DNA of 64,000 nucleotides from an uncultured Chitinophaga sp. (GCF_937898475.1 NZ_CALEJS010000042.1:268974-332973), one strand, 5' to 3'. Counted from the first letter of the stretch, positions 1-8,291 are shown. Numbers and translations are program-made. The notes: generated by a model not told the origin, from the sequence alone.

Positions 1-260
1 TGGTAGACGAACAAACGCTGCAGCTGCGTAAAATACTGAAAACGCCGCTGGAAGACCTGGACCTGAGCGTTCGCGCCTTTAACTGCCTCAAGGCTGCCAA
101 GATCAACTCCCTGAGTGAACTGGTGCAGTATGAGCAGGAAGAGCTGATGAAATTCAGAAACTTTGGTCAGAAATCACTGAGCGAGATCGAACAAGTGCTG
201 AATGAAAGGGGCCTGCATTTTGGTATGGATCTTTCCAAACTGAAACTGGAAGAAGAATAA
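1..260 (+). CDS. rpoA: RNA polymerase alpha subunit, C-terminal part (5' truncated by window)
   Basis: This is the last 85 residues of the RNA polymerase alpha subunit, read in the frame that starts at base 3 and stops with TAA at 258-260. The segment is the alpha C-terminal domain, which contacts upstream promoter DNA and activators. It shows the typical LEDLDLSVRAFNCLK helix and the helix-hairpin-helix region around KFRNFGQKSLSEIEQVL. The gene is followed by rplQ, the usual rpoA-rplQ order at the end of the alpha ribosomal operon. The start lies outside the window. Confidence 0.96.
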   Translation, partial: VDEQTLQLRKILKTPLEDLDLSVRAFNCLKAAKINSLSELVQYEQEELMKFRNFGQKSLSEIEQVLNERGLHFGMDLSKLKLEEE

Positions 261-271
261 TCTTAGAAATG

Positions 272-364
272 TTAGCGGTCAGCATTAGGTACATCGCCTA
301 TAACTGACCGCTAAAAGTTTAATAACAATCATAAGTACCCTGTAATTCCTGACACGGTACAGGG
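272..364 (+). promoter_or_regulatory. Two hairpins in the rpoA-rplQ spacer
   Basis: The spacer holds two inverted repeats. The first has an 11-bp perfect stem (272-282 with 304-314, TTAGCGGTCAG/CTGACCGCTAA) and an inner 4-bp TAGG/CCTA stem. The second is CCCTGTA/TACAGGG (338-344 with 358-364), ending 18 nt before the rplQ ATG. Neither is followed by a T-run, so they do not look like terminators. RNA processing or translational control of rplQ is inferred only. Confidence 0.45.
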
Positions 365-382
365 GAATAAAAATCAAATGTC

Positions 383-880
383 ATGCGTCACAGAGTTAAA
401 TTAAATCATCTGGGAAGAACAGCTGCTCACCGTAAGAGCCTGTTATCTAACCTGGCTTGTGAACTGATCAGCCACAAACGTATCACTACTACCCTTGCTA
501 AAGCAAAATCCCTGCGTGTATACGTAGAACCATTGCTGACAAGAGCTAAAACTGATAACACCCATAACCGCAGGATCGTGTTTAGCTACCTGCAGGATAA
601 AGAAGCTATCAAGGAACTGTTTGGTGCTATCAGCGAGAAAATCGCCAGCCGTCCCGGAGGTTACACCCGTATCATTAAACTGGGTAAACGTATGGGCGAT
701 AACGCAGAAACAGCCCTGATCGAACTGGTAGACTTTAACGAGATCTATGGCAAGACAACTGAAAAAGCGCCTGCCAAGAGAACCCGTCGTGCCGGTGGGG
801 CTAAAAAGAAAGCTGCAGAAGCTGGTGATGAACAAGCTCCTGCTGCTGAAGGCAAATCTGAAGAAAAAGCAGCTGAGTAA
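383..880 (+). CDS. rplQ: 50S ribosomal protein L17
   Basis: Large-subunit ribosomal protein bL17, 165 aa. The first ~120 residues match the family, with the start MRHRVKLNHLGRT and the block AHRKSLLSNLACELI. Residues from about 123 onward form a low-complexity tail rich in Ala, Lys and Glu. Many L17 proteins stop near residue 120, but extended acidic/basic tails are common in Bacteroidota. An ATG 5 nt upstream (378) is out of frame, so 383 is the start. It lies 122 nt after rpoA and is closed by a strong terminator. No Shine-Dalgarno sequence is visible. Confidence 0.97.
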   Translation: MRHRVKLNHLGRTAAHRKSLLSNLACELISHKRITTTLAKAKSLRVYVEPLLTRAKTDNTHNRRIVFSYLQDKEAIKELFGAISEKIASRPGGYTRIIKLGKRMGDNAETALIELVDFNEIYGKTTEKAPAKRTRRAGGAKKKAAEAGDEQAPAAEGKSEEKAAE

Positions 881-906
881 ACAACAGTTGCTCAATATTA
901 TACAGC

Positions 907-937
907 GGACAAGGCATTTGCCTTGTCCGTTTTTTTT
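907..937 (+). terminator. Intrinsic terminator after rplQ
   Basis: A 10-bp perfect stem (CGGACAAGGC/GCCTTGTCCG, loop ATTT) is followed by eight T residues. It ends the rpoA-rplQ transcript. Confidence 0.93.
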
Positions 938-1017
938 AGAATGATACTTTCATTGTGTTGACATAGATTGTATTATTTTGTAATATAGCGGCTTGAAAAT
1001 CCCTAATACCCGATCCT

Positions 1018-1842
1018 ATGAATTACCTGAGTTGCCAGCACTGCGGGCACTACAATGCATTAAGATCTGAATTCCTTACCTTTTGTGAAAGCTGCGGTAA
1101 GAAACTACCCAATACATATGCTGAATGGAAACAGAAGAATCCTGACAGCGGTTTTGAGGCGTTTCAGCGTGAGGTGGCGATATACATAGAAGAAGAAGTT
1201 TCGTCCAAACCCGGGTGGATGCAGCAGTATTTATGGCCGGCTGGCAGAAGGGGGCTTATACTTGCAGCTGTGCTGGTTTTTGCATTTGTGGCGGTTGCAG
1301 GCACCTATTTCGGGAAACAGGCGATGGTTACCTGGGGCTACCCTAAAATGGAGAAGTCCTGGCAGTATACTACCTGGCAAACCGTTACGATCGGTCGTCA
1401 GGCAATAGAAATCAGCACTCCCGTTCATTTAAGCGTAAACGACAAACCTTTGCCCCAGGAACTGAGGAGTATGCTGGATTATGCGAAAAACTACCGGAAC
1501 AGGGAGGACAAAGGGATGCAAATAACTGTAGACATGTACAGCTACCGGGAAAGTGTATCCAACAGCCTTGAGGAAGCTACTACCCTGGCTGCCAAAGAAA
1601 TACAGGCAGAAGATGGCATTTCAGACCTCCAGTATACCTCTAACCCCCTGCCTCAGACCAATATTCAGGGCGTACTACAGGAAGGTAGCATGCTGTACAA
1701 GGGTGCGGTCAGGTTATCTTTTTACAACCTGGTAATGGTGCGCGGGCAGCATCGCTGGCTGGTTGGCATCCGCTACCGTTCAGATGATCCTAACGGGCAG
1801 GAAGTGGCCAAACGAATATTCAACTCTGTTAAAGTGAAGTAA
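1018..1842 (+). CDS. Zinc-ribbon membrane protein of unknown function
   Basis: A 274-residue protein I do not recognise as a named family. The N-terminus carries a two-pair zinc ribbon (CQHC at 6-9, CESC at 23-26). A cytoplasmic stretch of about 50 residues follows, then one transmembrane helix at about 80-97 (LILAAVLVFAFVAVAGTYF). The C-terminal ~170 residues are probably extracytoplasmic, with no motif I can name. The topology resembles other bacterial zinc-ribbon plus single-TM proteins. It is monocistronic between the rplQ terminator and carA. A weak -7-like TTATTTTG lies about 40 nt upstream. Confidence 0.75.
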   Translation: MNYLSCQHCGHYNALRSEFLTFCESCGKKLPNTYAEWKQKNPDSGFEAFQREVAIYIEEEVSSKPGWMQQYLWPAGRRGLILAAVLVFAFVAVAGTYFGKQAMVTWGYPKMEKSWQYTTWQTVTIGRQAIEISTPVHLSVNDKPLPQELRSMLDYAKNYRNREDKGMQITVDMYSYRESVSNSLEEATTLAAKEIQAEDGISDLQYTSNPLPQTNIQGVLQEGSMLYKGAVRLSFYNLVMVRGQHRWLVGIRYRSDDPNGQEVAKRIFNSVKVK

Positions 1843-1942
1843 AGGGAGAAATTTGTATAGTGAATAATGGTTATATCACGAGATAAATAGGTGGTACAGT
1901 TATCGCTATGTGATTAATGCATCATTATTCATTATTAATGCC

Positions 1943-1950
1943 TAACTTTG
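1943..1950 (+). promoter_or_regulatory. Putative -7 box for carA
   Basis: TAACTTTG matches the Bacteroidota -7 consensus TAnnTTTG exactly and lies 31 nt before the carA ATG. No clear -33 TTTG is seen 19 nt upstream. The 9-bp inverted repeat TGAATAATG/CATTATTCA (1861-1869 with 1923-1931) lies just upstream. Confidence 0.5.
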
Positions 1951-1981
1951 CACGATTTTTTAAAAGAGTCTGAATAATACA

Positions 1982-3094
1982 ATGCCTCACACAAGACCCA
2001 GCCAACCGGCCATCTTATTATTGGATGATGGTACGGTTTATCAAGGAAAAGCTTTTGGTATGATTGGTACCGCTGCCGGTGAGCTCTGCTTTAATACCGG
2101 TATGACTGGCTACCAGGAAGTATTTACAGATCCTTCCTATAAGGGTCAGGTGCTGATCATGAATAACTGTTACGTTGGTAACTACGGTACCAAGAAAGAT
2201 GATGTAGAGAGCAGCAGTGTAAAGATTAGCGGCCTTATCTGTAAGAACATTGCCCAGAATTATTCCCGCAAAATGGCAGATAGCTCATTGGAGCAATTCC
2301 TGGTGGAGAATAAACTGGTAGCGATCTATGATGTGGATACCCGTGCACTGGTATCCCATATCCGCAGTAAGGGAGCTATGAACTGCATTATCTCATCTGA
2401 AACACTGGACGTAGAAAAACTGAAAGAGCAGCTGGCCAAGGTCCCTTCCATGGAAGGCCTGGCATTATGTGCAGAGGTATCTACAAAGGAAGCGTACAAT
2501 ATAGGCGATCCGGAGGCTCCTATCCGCATTGCGGTATTGGACAACGGGGTAAAACGCAACATGTTAAAATGCCTGTCAGAAAAAGGCGCCTACCTGCAGG
2601 TATTTCCTACCAATACGCCTTTTGAAGAGTGCGAGCAGTTCAAGCCGCATGCTTATTTTATTTCCAATGGTCCTGGCGACCCGGCTCCTCTGACCTATGC
2701 AGTAGAAACGGTCAAAAAAGTATTGAATGCAGAGCGTCCGCTCTTTGGTATTTGCCTGGGGCATCAATTGCTGGCATTAGCTAATAATATTCCTACTTAT
2801 AAAATGCACCACGGTCACCGTGGTTTGAATCACCCGGTAAAAAACCTTACCACGGGCCGTTGCGAGATCACTACACAAAACCACGGTTTCGCAGTGGATC
2901 CTAAAGCTATCTCTGCCAGTAAAACGGTGGAAGTAACCCACGTGAACCTGAACGATGGTTCTATCGAAGGGATCCGTATAAAGGATAAGCCTGCTTTTTC
3001 AGTGCAGTACCATCCGGAATCTACCCCTGGCCCTTATGACTCCAGGTATCTGTTTGACGACTTCTTTACCATGATCAGGCAGTATATGTCATAA
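1982..3094 (+). CDS. carA: Carbamoyl-phosphate synthase small (glutaminase) subunit
   Basis: A 370-residue small subunit of carbamoyl-phosphate synthase. It hydrolyses glutamine and passes ammonia to CarB, feeding pyrimidine and arginine synthesis. The N-terminal CarA domain covers residues 1-~150. The class I glutamine amidotransferase domain occupies about 180-370. The catalytic triad is visible: Cys258 in FGICLGHQ, with His344 and Glu346 in QYHPES. carB is not in this window. The gene has its own -7 box and a strong terminator. Length and motifs are complete, so it should be functional. Confidence 0.97.
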   Translation: MPHTRPSQPAILLLDDGTVYQGKAFGMIGTAAGELCFNTGMTGYQEVFTDPSYKGQVLIMNNCYVGNYGTKKDDVESSSVKISGLICKNIAQNYSRKMADSSLEQFLVENKLVAIYDVDTRALVSHIRSKGAMNCIISSETLDVEKLKEQLAKVPSMEGLALCAEVSTKEAYNIGDPEAPIRIAVLDNGVKRNMLKCLSEKGAYLQVFPTNTPFEECEQFKPHAYFISNGPGDPAPLTYAVETVKKVLNAERPLFGICLGHQLLALANNIPTYKMHHGHRGLNHPVKNLTTGRCEITTQNHGFAVDPKAISASKTVEVTHVNLNDGSIEGIRIKDKPAFSVQYHPESTPGPYDSRYLFDDFFTMIRQYMS

Positions 3095-3135
3095 AGAGCG
3101 AAACATCTCAAATATTACGAGCAGTATAATAGGTA

Positions 3136-3165
3136 CGGTCCCGAGGAGTCGGGACCGTTTCTTTT
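3136..3165 (+). terminator. Intrinsic terminator after carA
   Basis: CGGTCCCGA/TCGGGACCG (9 bp, loop GGAG) is followed by TTTCTTTT. Confidence 0.9.
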
Positions 3166-3183
3166 AATTCCACGTTATGAAAA
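3166..3183 (+). repeat. 18-bp direct repeat, copy 1
   Basis: AATTCCACGTTATGAAAA occurs here and again, identical, at 3379-3396. Each copy sits directly downstream of a terminator-like hairpin whose right arm ends in CCGTTT. Confidence 0.9.
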
Positions 3184-3323
3184 CAAGCGGATGGGCTCAT
3201 GCTCTGCATAAACAGAACAGGCGGCATCGCCGTTTCAATATGAGAGCAAAAATGCAGAAAAAAATCAGCTGGAAATTAGTACAAGTGATGAAGTACTCAA
3301 TCTTGACGATAAATGGGAGATAA
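3177..3323 (+). CDS. Possible small basic protein (48 aa), doubtful
   Basis: The ATG inside repeat copy 1 opens a 49-codon frame (TAA at 3321-3323) for a 48-residue, strongly basic peptide rich in Lys, Arg and His, with the block NRRHRRFNMRAK. There is no recognisable family, promoter box or Shine-Dalgarno sequence. It lies between the carA terminator and a second hairpin. It could be a chance frame. Confidence 0.2.
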   Translation: MKTSGWAHALHKQNRRHRRFNMRAKMQKKISWKLVQVMKYSILTINGR

Positions 3324-3345
3324 TCAGGGATAAGAGCAAAAAAAT

Positions 3346-3366
3346 ACGGCTCTGTGAACAGAGCCG
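3346..3366. terminator. Bidirectional hairpin terminator
   Basis: CGGCTCTG/CAGAGCCG with loop TGAA. The minus strand has a long T-run after it (A-run at 3338-3344). The plus strand continues TTTGCCTTT. Confidence 0.75.
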
Positions 3367-3378
3367 TTTGCCTTTATA

Positions 3379-3396
3379 AATTCCACGTTATGAAAA
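3379..3396 (+). repeat. 18-bp direct repeat, copy 2
   Basis: Identical to 3166-3183 and again immediately downstream of a hairpin. The two modules are 213 bp apart. Confidence 0.9.
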
Positions 3397-3835
3397 ACTG
3401 ATACAAAAATACGATATTTAGCTAAAACGTTTTAGTAGATTTTCCACTTTTTACACACCGCTGATAATTCACTTGTATATCTACTAATTATGGGACAAAG
3501 TTCGGACCAAAAAGACGTTTGAAAAAATTCTATTGGTTAAATTTTTCTTAAACCCGTAGTGGATTTTGCTTTCTTGCATCTACCTTTCTTCATCACTTTT
3601 TAACCTGGTCCCTCACCGTTTCGATAACAAATATACGACGAAAATTGATTTAAAAAATACTTTTCCTAAAAAAAATTTGTCGTCTTAGTCGAAAACATAA
3701 ATATAGAATTTATTATAATATAATATCAGCATCGTGAAAACTTATCCTATTTATAGCAAAGGTCGGGATTTTGCAGGATTGATTATGTTATTATATTATT
3801 AATAATCAATTTTTTATGTTAATTAATTGCTTACT

Positions 3836-5062
3836 TCAGGCGCTTTTTGTTGCATTGACAGCATTGCCAACAACCCGGCCCGGATAAATTTCTAACGCCT
3901 TTTCTAAACATATGATAGATTTTTCAATATTATCATTGCTCAGTACGTAGGCCATGCGCACTTCCTGTTTTCCAAGCCCGGGGGTTGCATAAAATCCGGT
4001 TCCAGGCGCCATCATGACTGTTTGCTGTTGAAAAGAAAAAGATTCAAGCAGCCATTGACAGAATTTATCAGCATCATCAATTGGTAAGCGGGCCATGGCA
4101 TAAAAAGCCCCACCGGGATTGGGACAAAATACTCCTGGAATTTTATTTAAACCTTCTACCAGGGTATCCCGGCGTGAAAGATATTCGGCTTTTATATCGT
4201 CGAAGTAGTCAGGCGGAAGATCTACTGCTGCTTCCCCGGCTATTTGTGCAAACGATGGCGGGCTAAGACGTGCTTGTGCAAATTTCATTACCGCATCCAG
4301 TACCTGTTGGTTTTTTGTTACCAGGGCACCTATACGGCCTCCGCAGGCGCTATAGCGCTTAGATATAGTATCCATGATGATGGCATGGTTCTCCAGACCC
4401 TGGAGGTTCATAGCTGAAAAATGCTGTCCTGTATAGCAAAATTCACGATATGCTTCGTCAGAGAAGAGGTAAAGATTATGTTGCAGGCACAACTGCTTCA
4501 ATACCTCCAGCTCCTCTTTACTGTATAAATAACCTGTGGGGTTATTGGGGTTACAGATCAAAATAGCCCTGGTGCGTGATGTGATCGCTTTTTCGAAAGC
4601 CTCCATGGCGGGAAGTGCAAATCCGCTTTCAATACCCGAAGTGATAGTGCGGATCTTCACACCGGCTTCCAGTGCAAAACCATTGTAGTTGGCATAAAAA
4701 GGTTCAGGCACAATTACCTCATCACCGGGATCCAGGCAGGCCATAAATGCAAACAGGATGGCTTCCGACCCACCGGTGGTCACAATGATCTGCTGATGGG
4801 TTACCGCGATATCAAATCTTGCATAGTAATCTACCAGCTTACGGCGGTAGCTTTCATTGCCCGCACTGTGGCTGTATTCAAGGATCTTAAAGGTAGAATG
4901 CCGCACGGCATCCAGCACAGGTTGAGGGGTTTCGATATCCGGTTGGCCAATGTTCAGATGGTATACCTTAATGCCTTTTTTTTTGGCAGCTTCTGCGTAA
5001 GGCACCAGTTTTCTGATCGGGGAGGGGGGCATCAGTTGTCCCCTGTTGCTAATTTCGGGCAT
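3836..5062 (-). CDS. Class I PLP-dependent aminotransferase (AspC-like)
   Basis: A 408-residue fold-type I aminotransferase of the AspC/AAT superfamily. Visible hallmarks are NIGQPDIETP near the N-terminus, the phosphate loop TTGGSEA at 95-101, NPNNPTG at 171-177 (substrate and PLP contacts), Asp202/Tyr205 in SDEAYREF, and the Schiff-base Lys235 in SISKRYS. The arginine of GGRIG follows. The amino donor cannot be fixed from sequence; aspartate, aromatic and branched substrates are all possible. It is preceded by its own -7 box (5091-5084), and its 3' end faces the gene-poor region. Confidence 0.92.
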   Translation of the reverse strand: MPEISNRGQLMPPSPIRKLVPYAEAAKKKGIKVYHLNIGQPDIETPQPVLDAVRHSTFKILEYSHSAGNESYRRKLVDYYARFDIAVTHQQIIVTTGGSEAILFAFMACLDPGDEVIVPEPFYANYNGFALEAGVKIRTITSGIESGFALPAMEAFEKAITSRTRAILICNPNNPTGYLYSKEELEVLKQLCLQHNLYLFSDEAYREFCYTGQHFSAMNLQGLENHAIIMDTISKRYSACGGRIGALVTKNQQVLDAVMKFAQARLSPPSFAQIAGEAAVDLPPDYFDDIKAEYLSRRDTLVEGLNKIPGVFCPNPGGAFYAMARLPIDDADKFCQWLLESFSFQQQTVMMAPGTGFYATPGLGKQEVRMAYVLSNDNIEKSIICLEKALEIYPGRVVGNAVNATKSA

Positions 5063-5068
5063 TTTCTA

Positions 5069-5091
5069 TTGCATTTGCGAATGCAAAGGTA
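5069..5091 (-). promoter_or_regulatory. -7 box and 7-bp dyad in the aminotransferase leader
   Basis: TACCTTTG (minus strand, 5091-5084) matches TAnnTTTG exactly and lies 21 nt before the ATG. TTGCATT/AATGCAA (5069-5075 with 5080-5086) overlaps the box and the predicted start of transcription, an operator-like position. No cognate regulator can be named. Confidence 0.5.
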
Positions 5092-5133
5092 GGCTAATGT
5101 GCAATATGGAAATGTGCCCTTACGTGATTAAAT

Positions 5134-5163
5134 AAAAAAACCTTACAGCAATACTGTAAGGTT
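5134..5163 (-). terminator. Intrinsic terminator after the DUF1573 gene
   Basis: Minus strand: AACCTTACAG/CTGTAAGGTT (10 bp, 5-nt loop) followed by seven T residues. Confidence 0.9.
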
Positions 5164-5210
5164 TTATGCAAAATGCTTTATACTGCCGTACAACAGCAGC
5201 ATGCCGTTGG

Positions 5211-5621
5211 TTAGTTTCCTTCTACGGTGCCGGTCAGGTGTAATTCCTTGTCCTGATCAACGCCTTTGAGCTTTACCCAGATGGTTTTGTTCTGCTGGCC
5301 AGGGCCGTTTGCGCTGTATGTAGCAGTTACTTTACCCTTTTTACCAGGTAAGATCGGTTCTTTTGTCCAGTTAGGAGTGGTACATCCGCAGCTGGCGCGT
5401 GCAGCTTCGATCAGCACAGGCTCTTTAGAAATGTTAGTAAATTCAAAATCAACAGTAACAGGTTTGTTGAGTTGGGTTTTACCGAAATCAATAGTTTCTT
5501 TCACAAATTTCACCTTTGCATCTGCCGGGTTCCCTGTACCAGCTCCGTTTTGAGCCTGGGCCCAAATCGCTGTGGTGAACAGCATGCTCGCAAATAGGGA
5601 TAAGATAAACTTTTTCATCAT
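5211..5621 (-). CDS. Secreted DUF1573 domain protein
   Basis: A 136-residue exported protein. A signal peptide covers about 1-21 (KKFILSLFASMLFTTAIWAQA). A single DUF1573 immunoglobulin-like domain follows, with the family hallmark of two cysteines in the centre (ASCGCTTP). Short signal-plus-DUF1573 proteins are abundant in Bacteroidota, but their role is not established. An envelope or extracellular location is inferred from the signal peptide. It is monocistronic with a strong terminator. The alternative Met at residue 2 would barely shorten the signal sequence. Confidence 0.88.
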   Translation of the reverse strand: MMKKFILSLFASMLFTTAIWAQAQNGAGTGNPADAKVKFVKETIDFGKTQLNKPVTVDFEFTNISKEPVLIEAARASCGCTTPNWTKEPILPGKKGKVTATYSANGPGQQNKTIWVKLKGVDQDKELHLTGTVEGN

Positions 5622-5782
5622 TATAGTTTGGTTTTTAAACGGTTTGGTTAAAAAACTGGTTTTTACCCTGGAATAGTAACAAATTTACAGCCAAAAATAC
5701 TTCTATAGCCGCCAAATTATTAAAATCTTCTTAAAAAAATCATTTTAATTTAAGGACGGCATTTTCAGTCAATTAGCAACTA

Positions 5783-5813
5783 TTTTTCACTTGTATAATT
5801 AACCTTACTTTTG
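5783..5813 (+). promoter_or_regulatory. Promoter of the E1 gene
   Basis: TACTTTTG at 5806-5813 fits TAnnTTTG. TTTT at 5783-5786, spaced 19 nt, is a near match to the -33 TTTG. The box covers the TTG at 5811, so that codon cannot be the start. Confidence 0.65.
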
Positions 5814-5831
5814 CACTTTAACCAACAGGGC

Positions 5832-8231
5832 ATGATAGAAAATAATGAACTGACTATGAACATGAGCAGCCGGTTATCTTTTGAAGAGTTCCGCAAGGAA
5901 GTATTGAATGACTACCGGCTGGCTTGCGAAAGCAGGGAAGTTAGTCTGCTGGCTCGTAAGGAAGTGCTTACGGGCAAAGCCAAGTTCGGTATATTCGGCG
6001 ACGGTAAAGAGGTGGCTCAGATCGCAATGGCGAAATACTTCCTGCCGGGCGATTTTCGTTCAGGATATTACCGCGACCAGACTTTTGCATTTGCCAGCGG
6101 CATTGCCACGATAGAGCAATTCTTTTCTCAACTTTATGCCGATCCCGATCCTGAGAATGAACCATTTTCAGCCGGCAGGCAGATGAATTCGCATTTTGCG
6201 ACACCTAATATAACCGAGGACGGCCGTTTCAGGGATCTTACCCAGATAAAGAATACAGCTACAGATATGGCACCTACAGCGGCCCAGATGCCGCGTGCCC
6301 TGGGTCTTGCATTTGCCTCAAAGCTGTTCCGTGAGGTAGATATCCTGAAGCCTTTTACCAATTTATCGCATAACGGTAACGAAGTATGTTTTGCTACTAT
6401 CGGCGATGCCTCTACGTCTGAAGGGCATTTCTGGGAAACCATGAACGCAGCCGGCGTTTTGCAGGTACCACTGGCCGTATTTATATGGGATGACGGTTAT
6501 GGTATTTCGGTACCGCGTAAATATCAAACCACCAAGGGGTCTATCAGCGCCGCAATGGAGGGCTTCCGCAAAACAGAAGATTCCAATGGCTTTGATATCT
6601 ACAACGTAAAGGGCTGGGATTACGCAGGTATGTGCGAGGTGTTTGAAAACGGCCTCCGCAAAGTGCGCGAAACACACATCCCCGCTTTGTTCCACGTTGA
6701 AGAGATCACGCAGCCGCAAGGCCACTCTACCAGCGGATCTCATGAGCGTTACAAGAGCAAGGACCGCCTTGCCTGGGAGAAGGATTTTGATTGTAATGTG
6801 AAGATGCGGCAGTGGATCATTGAGAATGCGCTGGCTGATGATGCCACACTCCGGGAAATTGAAAGCCAGGCTAAGATCACTGCACAAACAGCCAGGAAAA
6901 GCGCCTGGGAGAAATACATCACTCCAATCAAACAGCATGTTAAAACGATGCTGTCGCATGGAGAAGCCCTGGTAGCCGAAGGCACTGCGGATGCAGAGAT
7001 GGTAAACCGGGTTATGCAGGAACTTCAGGCTAACCGCGAACCCTTACGCCGTGATGTATTAAAGGCTGCGGCCGGCATCCTGTTCCATCACCAGAAAGCG
7101 CAGAGCCCTGCATTAAAGGCCCTGCAACAGTATTACGACCAGCTGCTTGCCCAGGAGCGGGAAAATTATAACACGAACCTTTATGCCACCGGTGCCAATT
7201 CTGCATTGAATGTGCCAACTGTTGCTCCTTCGTTTACTGAAGAAGTGCATATGGTCAATGGATACGAAGTGCTGAACAAATACTTTGATCAGCTGTTTGC
7301 TGAAAATCCGAAGGTTTTTGCCTTTGGAGAAGATGTAGGTAAGATAGGCGACGTAAACCAGGGCTTTGCCGGCTTGCAGCAGAAGCATGGCAAGCAGCGT
7401 ATATTCGATACCGGTATCCGTGAGCTCACCATTATGGGACAGGCAATTGGTATGGCTTTACGCGGACTGCGTCCTATTGCTGAGATCCAGTACATTGATT
7501 ACCTGCTGTATGGATTACAGCCTCTCAGTGATGATGTGGCCAGCCTGCAATACCGAACCAAAGGAATACAGGCATGCCCGCTGATTGTTCGTACCCGTGG
7601 TCACCGGCTGGAAGGCATATGGCATTCCGGTTCTCCCATGGGAATGATCATTCACAGTTTGCGCGGTATGCATGTTTGCGTACCACGTAACATGGTACAG
7701 GCGGCAGGTATGTACAATACCTTGCTCAGTGCCAATGAACCGGCTATTGTGATTGAATCGCTGAACGGCTATCGCCTGAAGGAGAAAATCCCGGCCAACC
7801 TTACTGAATTTACTGTGCCGTTAGGTATACCGGAAGTATTGCATGAAGGTACTGACATTACCTTAGTATCTTATGGCTCAACATTGCGTATTGTGGAAGA
7901 AGCCATGCATACACTGTCTCAAATGGGAATTTCCTGTGAACTGATAGACGTTCAAACCCTGTTGCCTTTCGATATCCACCACAGTATTGTGGAATCACTG
8001 AAGAAAACCAACCGGATCTTATTCATCGATGAAGATGTTCCGGGTGGAGGCACCGCTTACATGTTCCAGCAGGTAATGGAAGAGCAGGGCGGCTATCGTT
8101 GGCTGGATGTGGCTCCCCGTACCCTTAGTGCCCAGGCCCACCGGCCTGCCTATGGATCTGACGGGGATTATTTCTCCAAGCCTAATACAGAAGATGTGAT
8201 CAAGACTGTGATGTCGATGATGGCAGAATAA
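5832..8231 (+). CDS. Fused thiamine-diphosphate 2-oxoacid dehydrogenase E1 (alpha-beta)
   Basis: About 799 residues joining an E1-alpha-like half (about 1-380) to an E1-beta-like half (about 470-799) in one chain. This matches the fused E1 of branched-chain or related 2-oxoacid dehydrogenases found in Bacteroidota. The ThDP site reads GDASTSEGH...WDDGYGIS, so the canonical GDG...NN is GDA...DD here. The beta half has GEDVGKIGDV, the RTRGH region and FIDEDVPGGG. No E2 or E3 gene is adjacent. A longer frame opens at TTG 5811, but that base lies in the -7 box. ATG 5832 or 5856 is the real start; I chose 5832. It ends at a strong terminator. Confidence 0.9.
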   Translation: MIENNELTMNMSSRLSFEEFRKEVLNDYRLACESREVSLLARKEVLTGKAKFGIFGDGKEVAQIAMAKYFLPGDFRSGYYRDQTFAFASGIATIEQFFSQLYADPDPENEPFSAGRQMNSHFATPNITEDGRFRDLTQIKNTATDMAPTAAQMPRALGLAFASKLFREVDILKPFTNLSHNGNEVCFATIGDASTSEGHFWETMNAAGVLQVPLAVFIWDDGYGISVPRKYQTTKGSISAAMEGFRKTEDSNGFDIYNVKGWDYAGMCEVFENGLRKVRETHIPALFHVEEITQPQGHSTSGSHERYKSKDRLAWEKDFDCNVKMRQWIIENALADDATLREIESQAKITAQTARKSAWEKYITPIKQHVKTMLSHGEALVAEGTADAEMVNRVMQELQANREPLRRDVLKAAAGILFHHQKAQSPALKALQQYYDQLLAQERENYNTNLYATGANSALNVPTVAPSFTEEVHMVNGYEVLNKYFDQLFAENPKVFAFGEDVGKIGDVNQGFAGLQQKHGKQRIFDTGIRELTIMGQAIGMALRGLRPIAEIQYIDYLLYGLQPLSDDVASLQYRTKGIQACPLIVRTRGHRLEGIWHSGSPMGMIIHSLRGMHVCVPRNMVQAAGMYNTLLSANEPAIVIESLNGYRLKEKIPANLTEFTVPLGIPEVLHEGTDITLVSYGSTLRIVEEAMHTLSQMGISCELIDVQTLLPFDIHHSIVESLKKTNRILFIDEDVPGGGTAYMFQQVMEEQGGYRWLDVAPRTLSAQAHRPAYGSDGDYFSKPNTEDVIKTVMSMMAE

Positions 8232-8253
8232 TCACAACCTGAAATAAAACATT

Positions 8254-8291
8254 ACGTCCCGTGTAGTATGTTCACACGGGACGTTTTTTTT
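8254..8291 (+). terminator. Intrinsic terminator after the E1 gene
   Basis: ACGTCCCGTGT/ACACGGGACGT (11 bp) ends in a run of eight T residues. Confidence 0.93.

Larger units (their letters stand above)
3338..3622 (-). ncRNA. Candidate small RNA transcription unit in the carA-aminotransferase gap
   Basis: On the minus strand a -7 box TATATTTG (3635-3628) is followed about 260-285 nt later by a strong terminator. That terminator is ACGGCTCTG, loop TTCA, CAGAGCCGT, then a T-run (hairpin 3366-3346). No protein-size frame lies between; the best is an 18-codon frame, MKKGRCKKAKSTTGLRKI, at 3593-3537. The interior is structured: a 14-bp palindrome CTAAAACGTTTTAG at 3422-3435 and a 9-bp stem TTAGTAGAT/ATCTACTAA (3432-3440 with 3479-3487). 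I do not recognise it as tmRNA, RNase P or 6S RNA. The -33 element is weak. Confidence 0.4.

Noticed and set aside
3400..3835. Possible replication origin (AT-rich, palindromes)
   Set aside because: No cluster of DnaA boxes (TTATNCACA) and no dnaA or related genes nearby.
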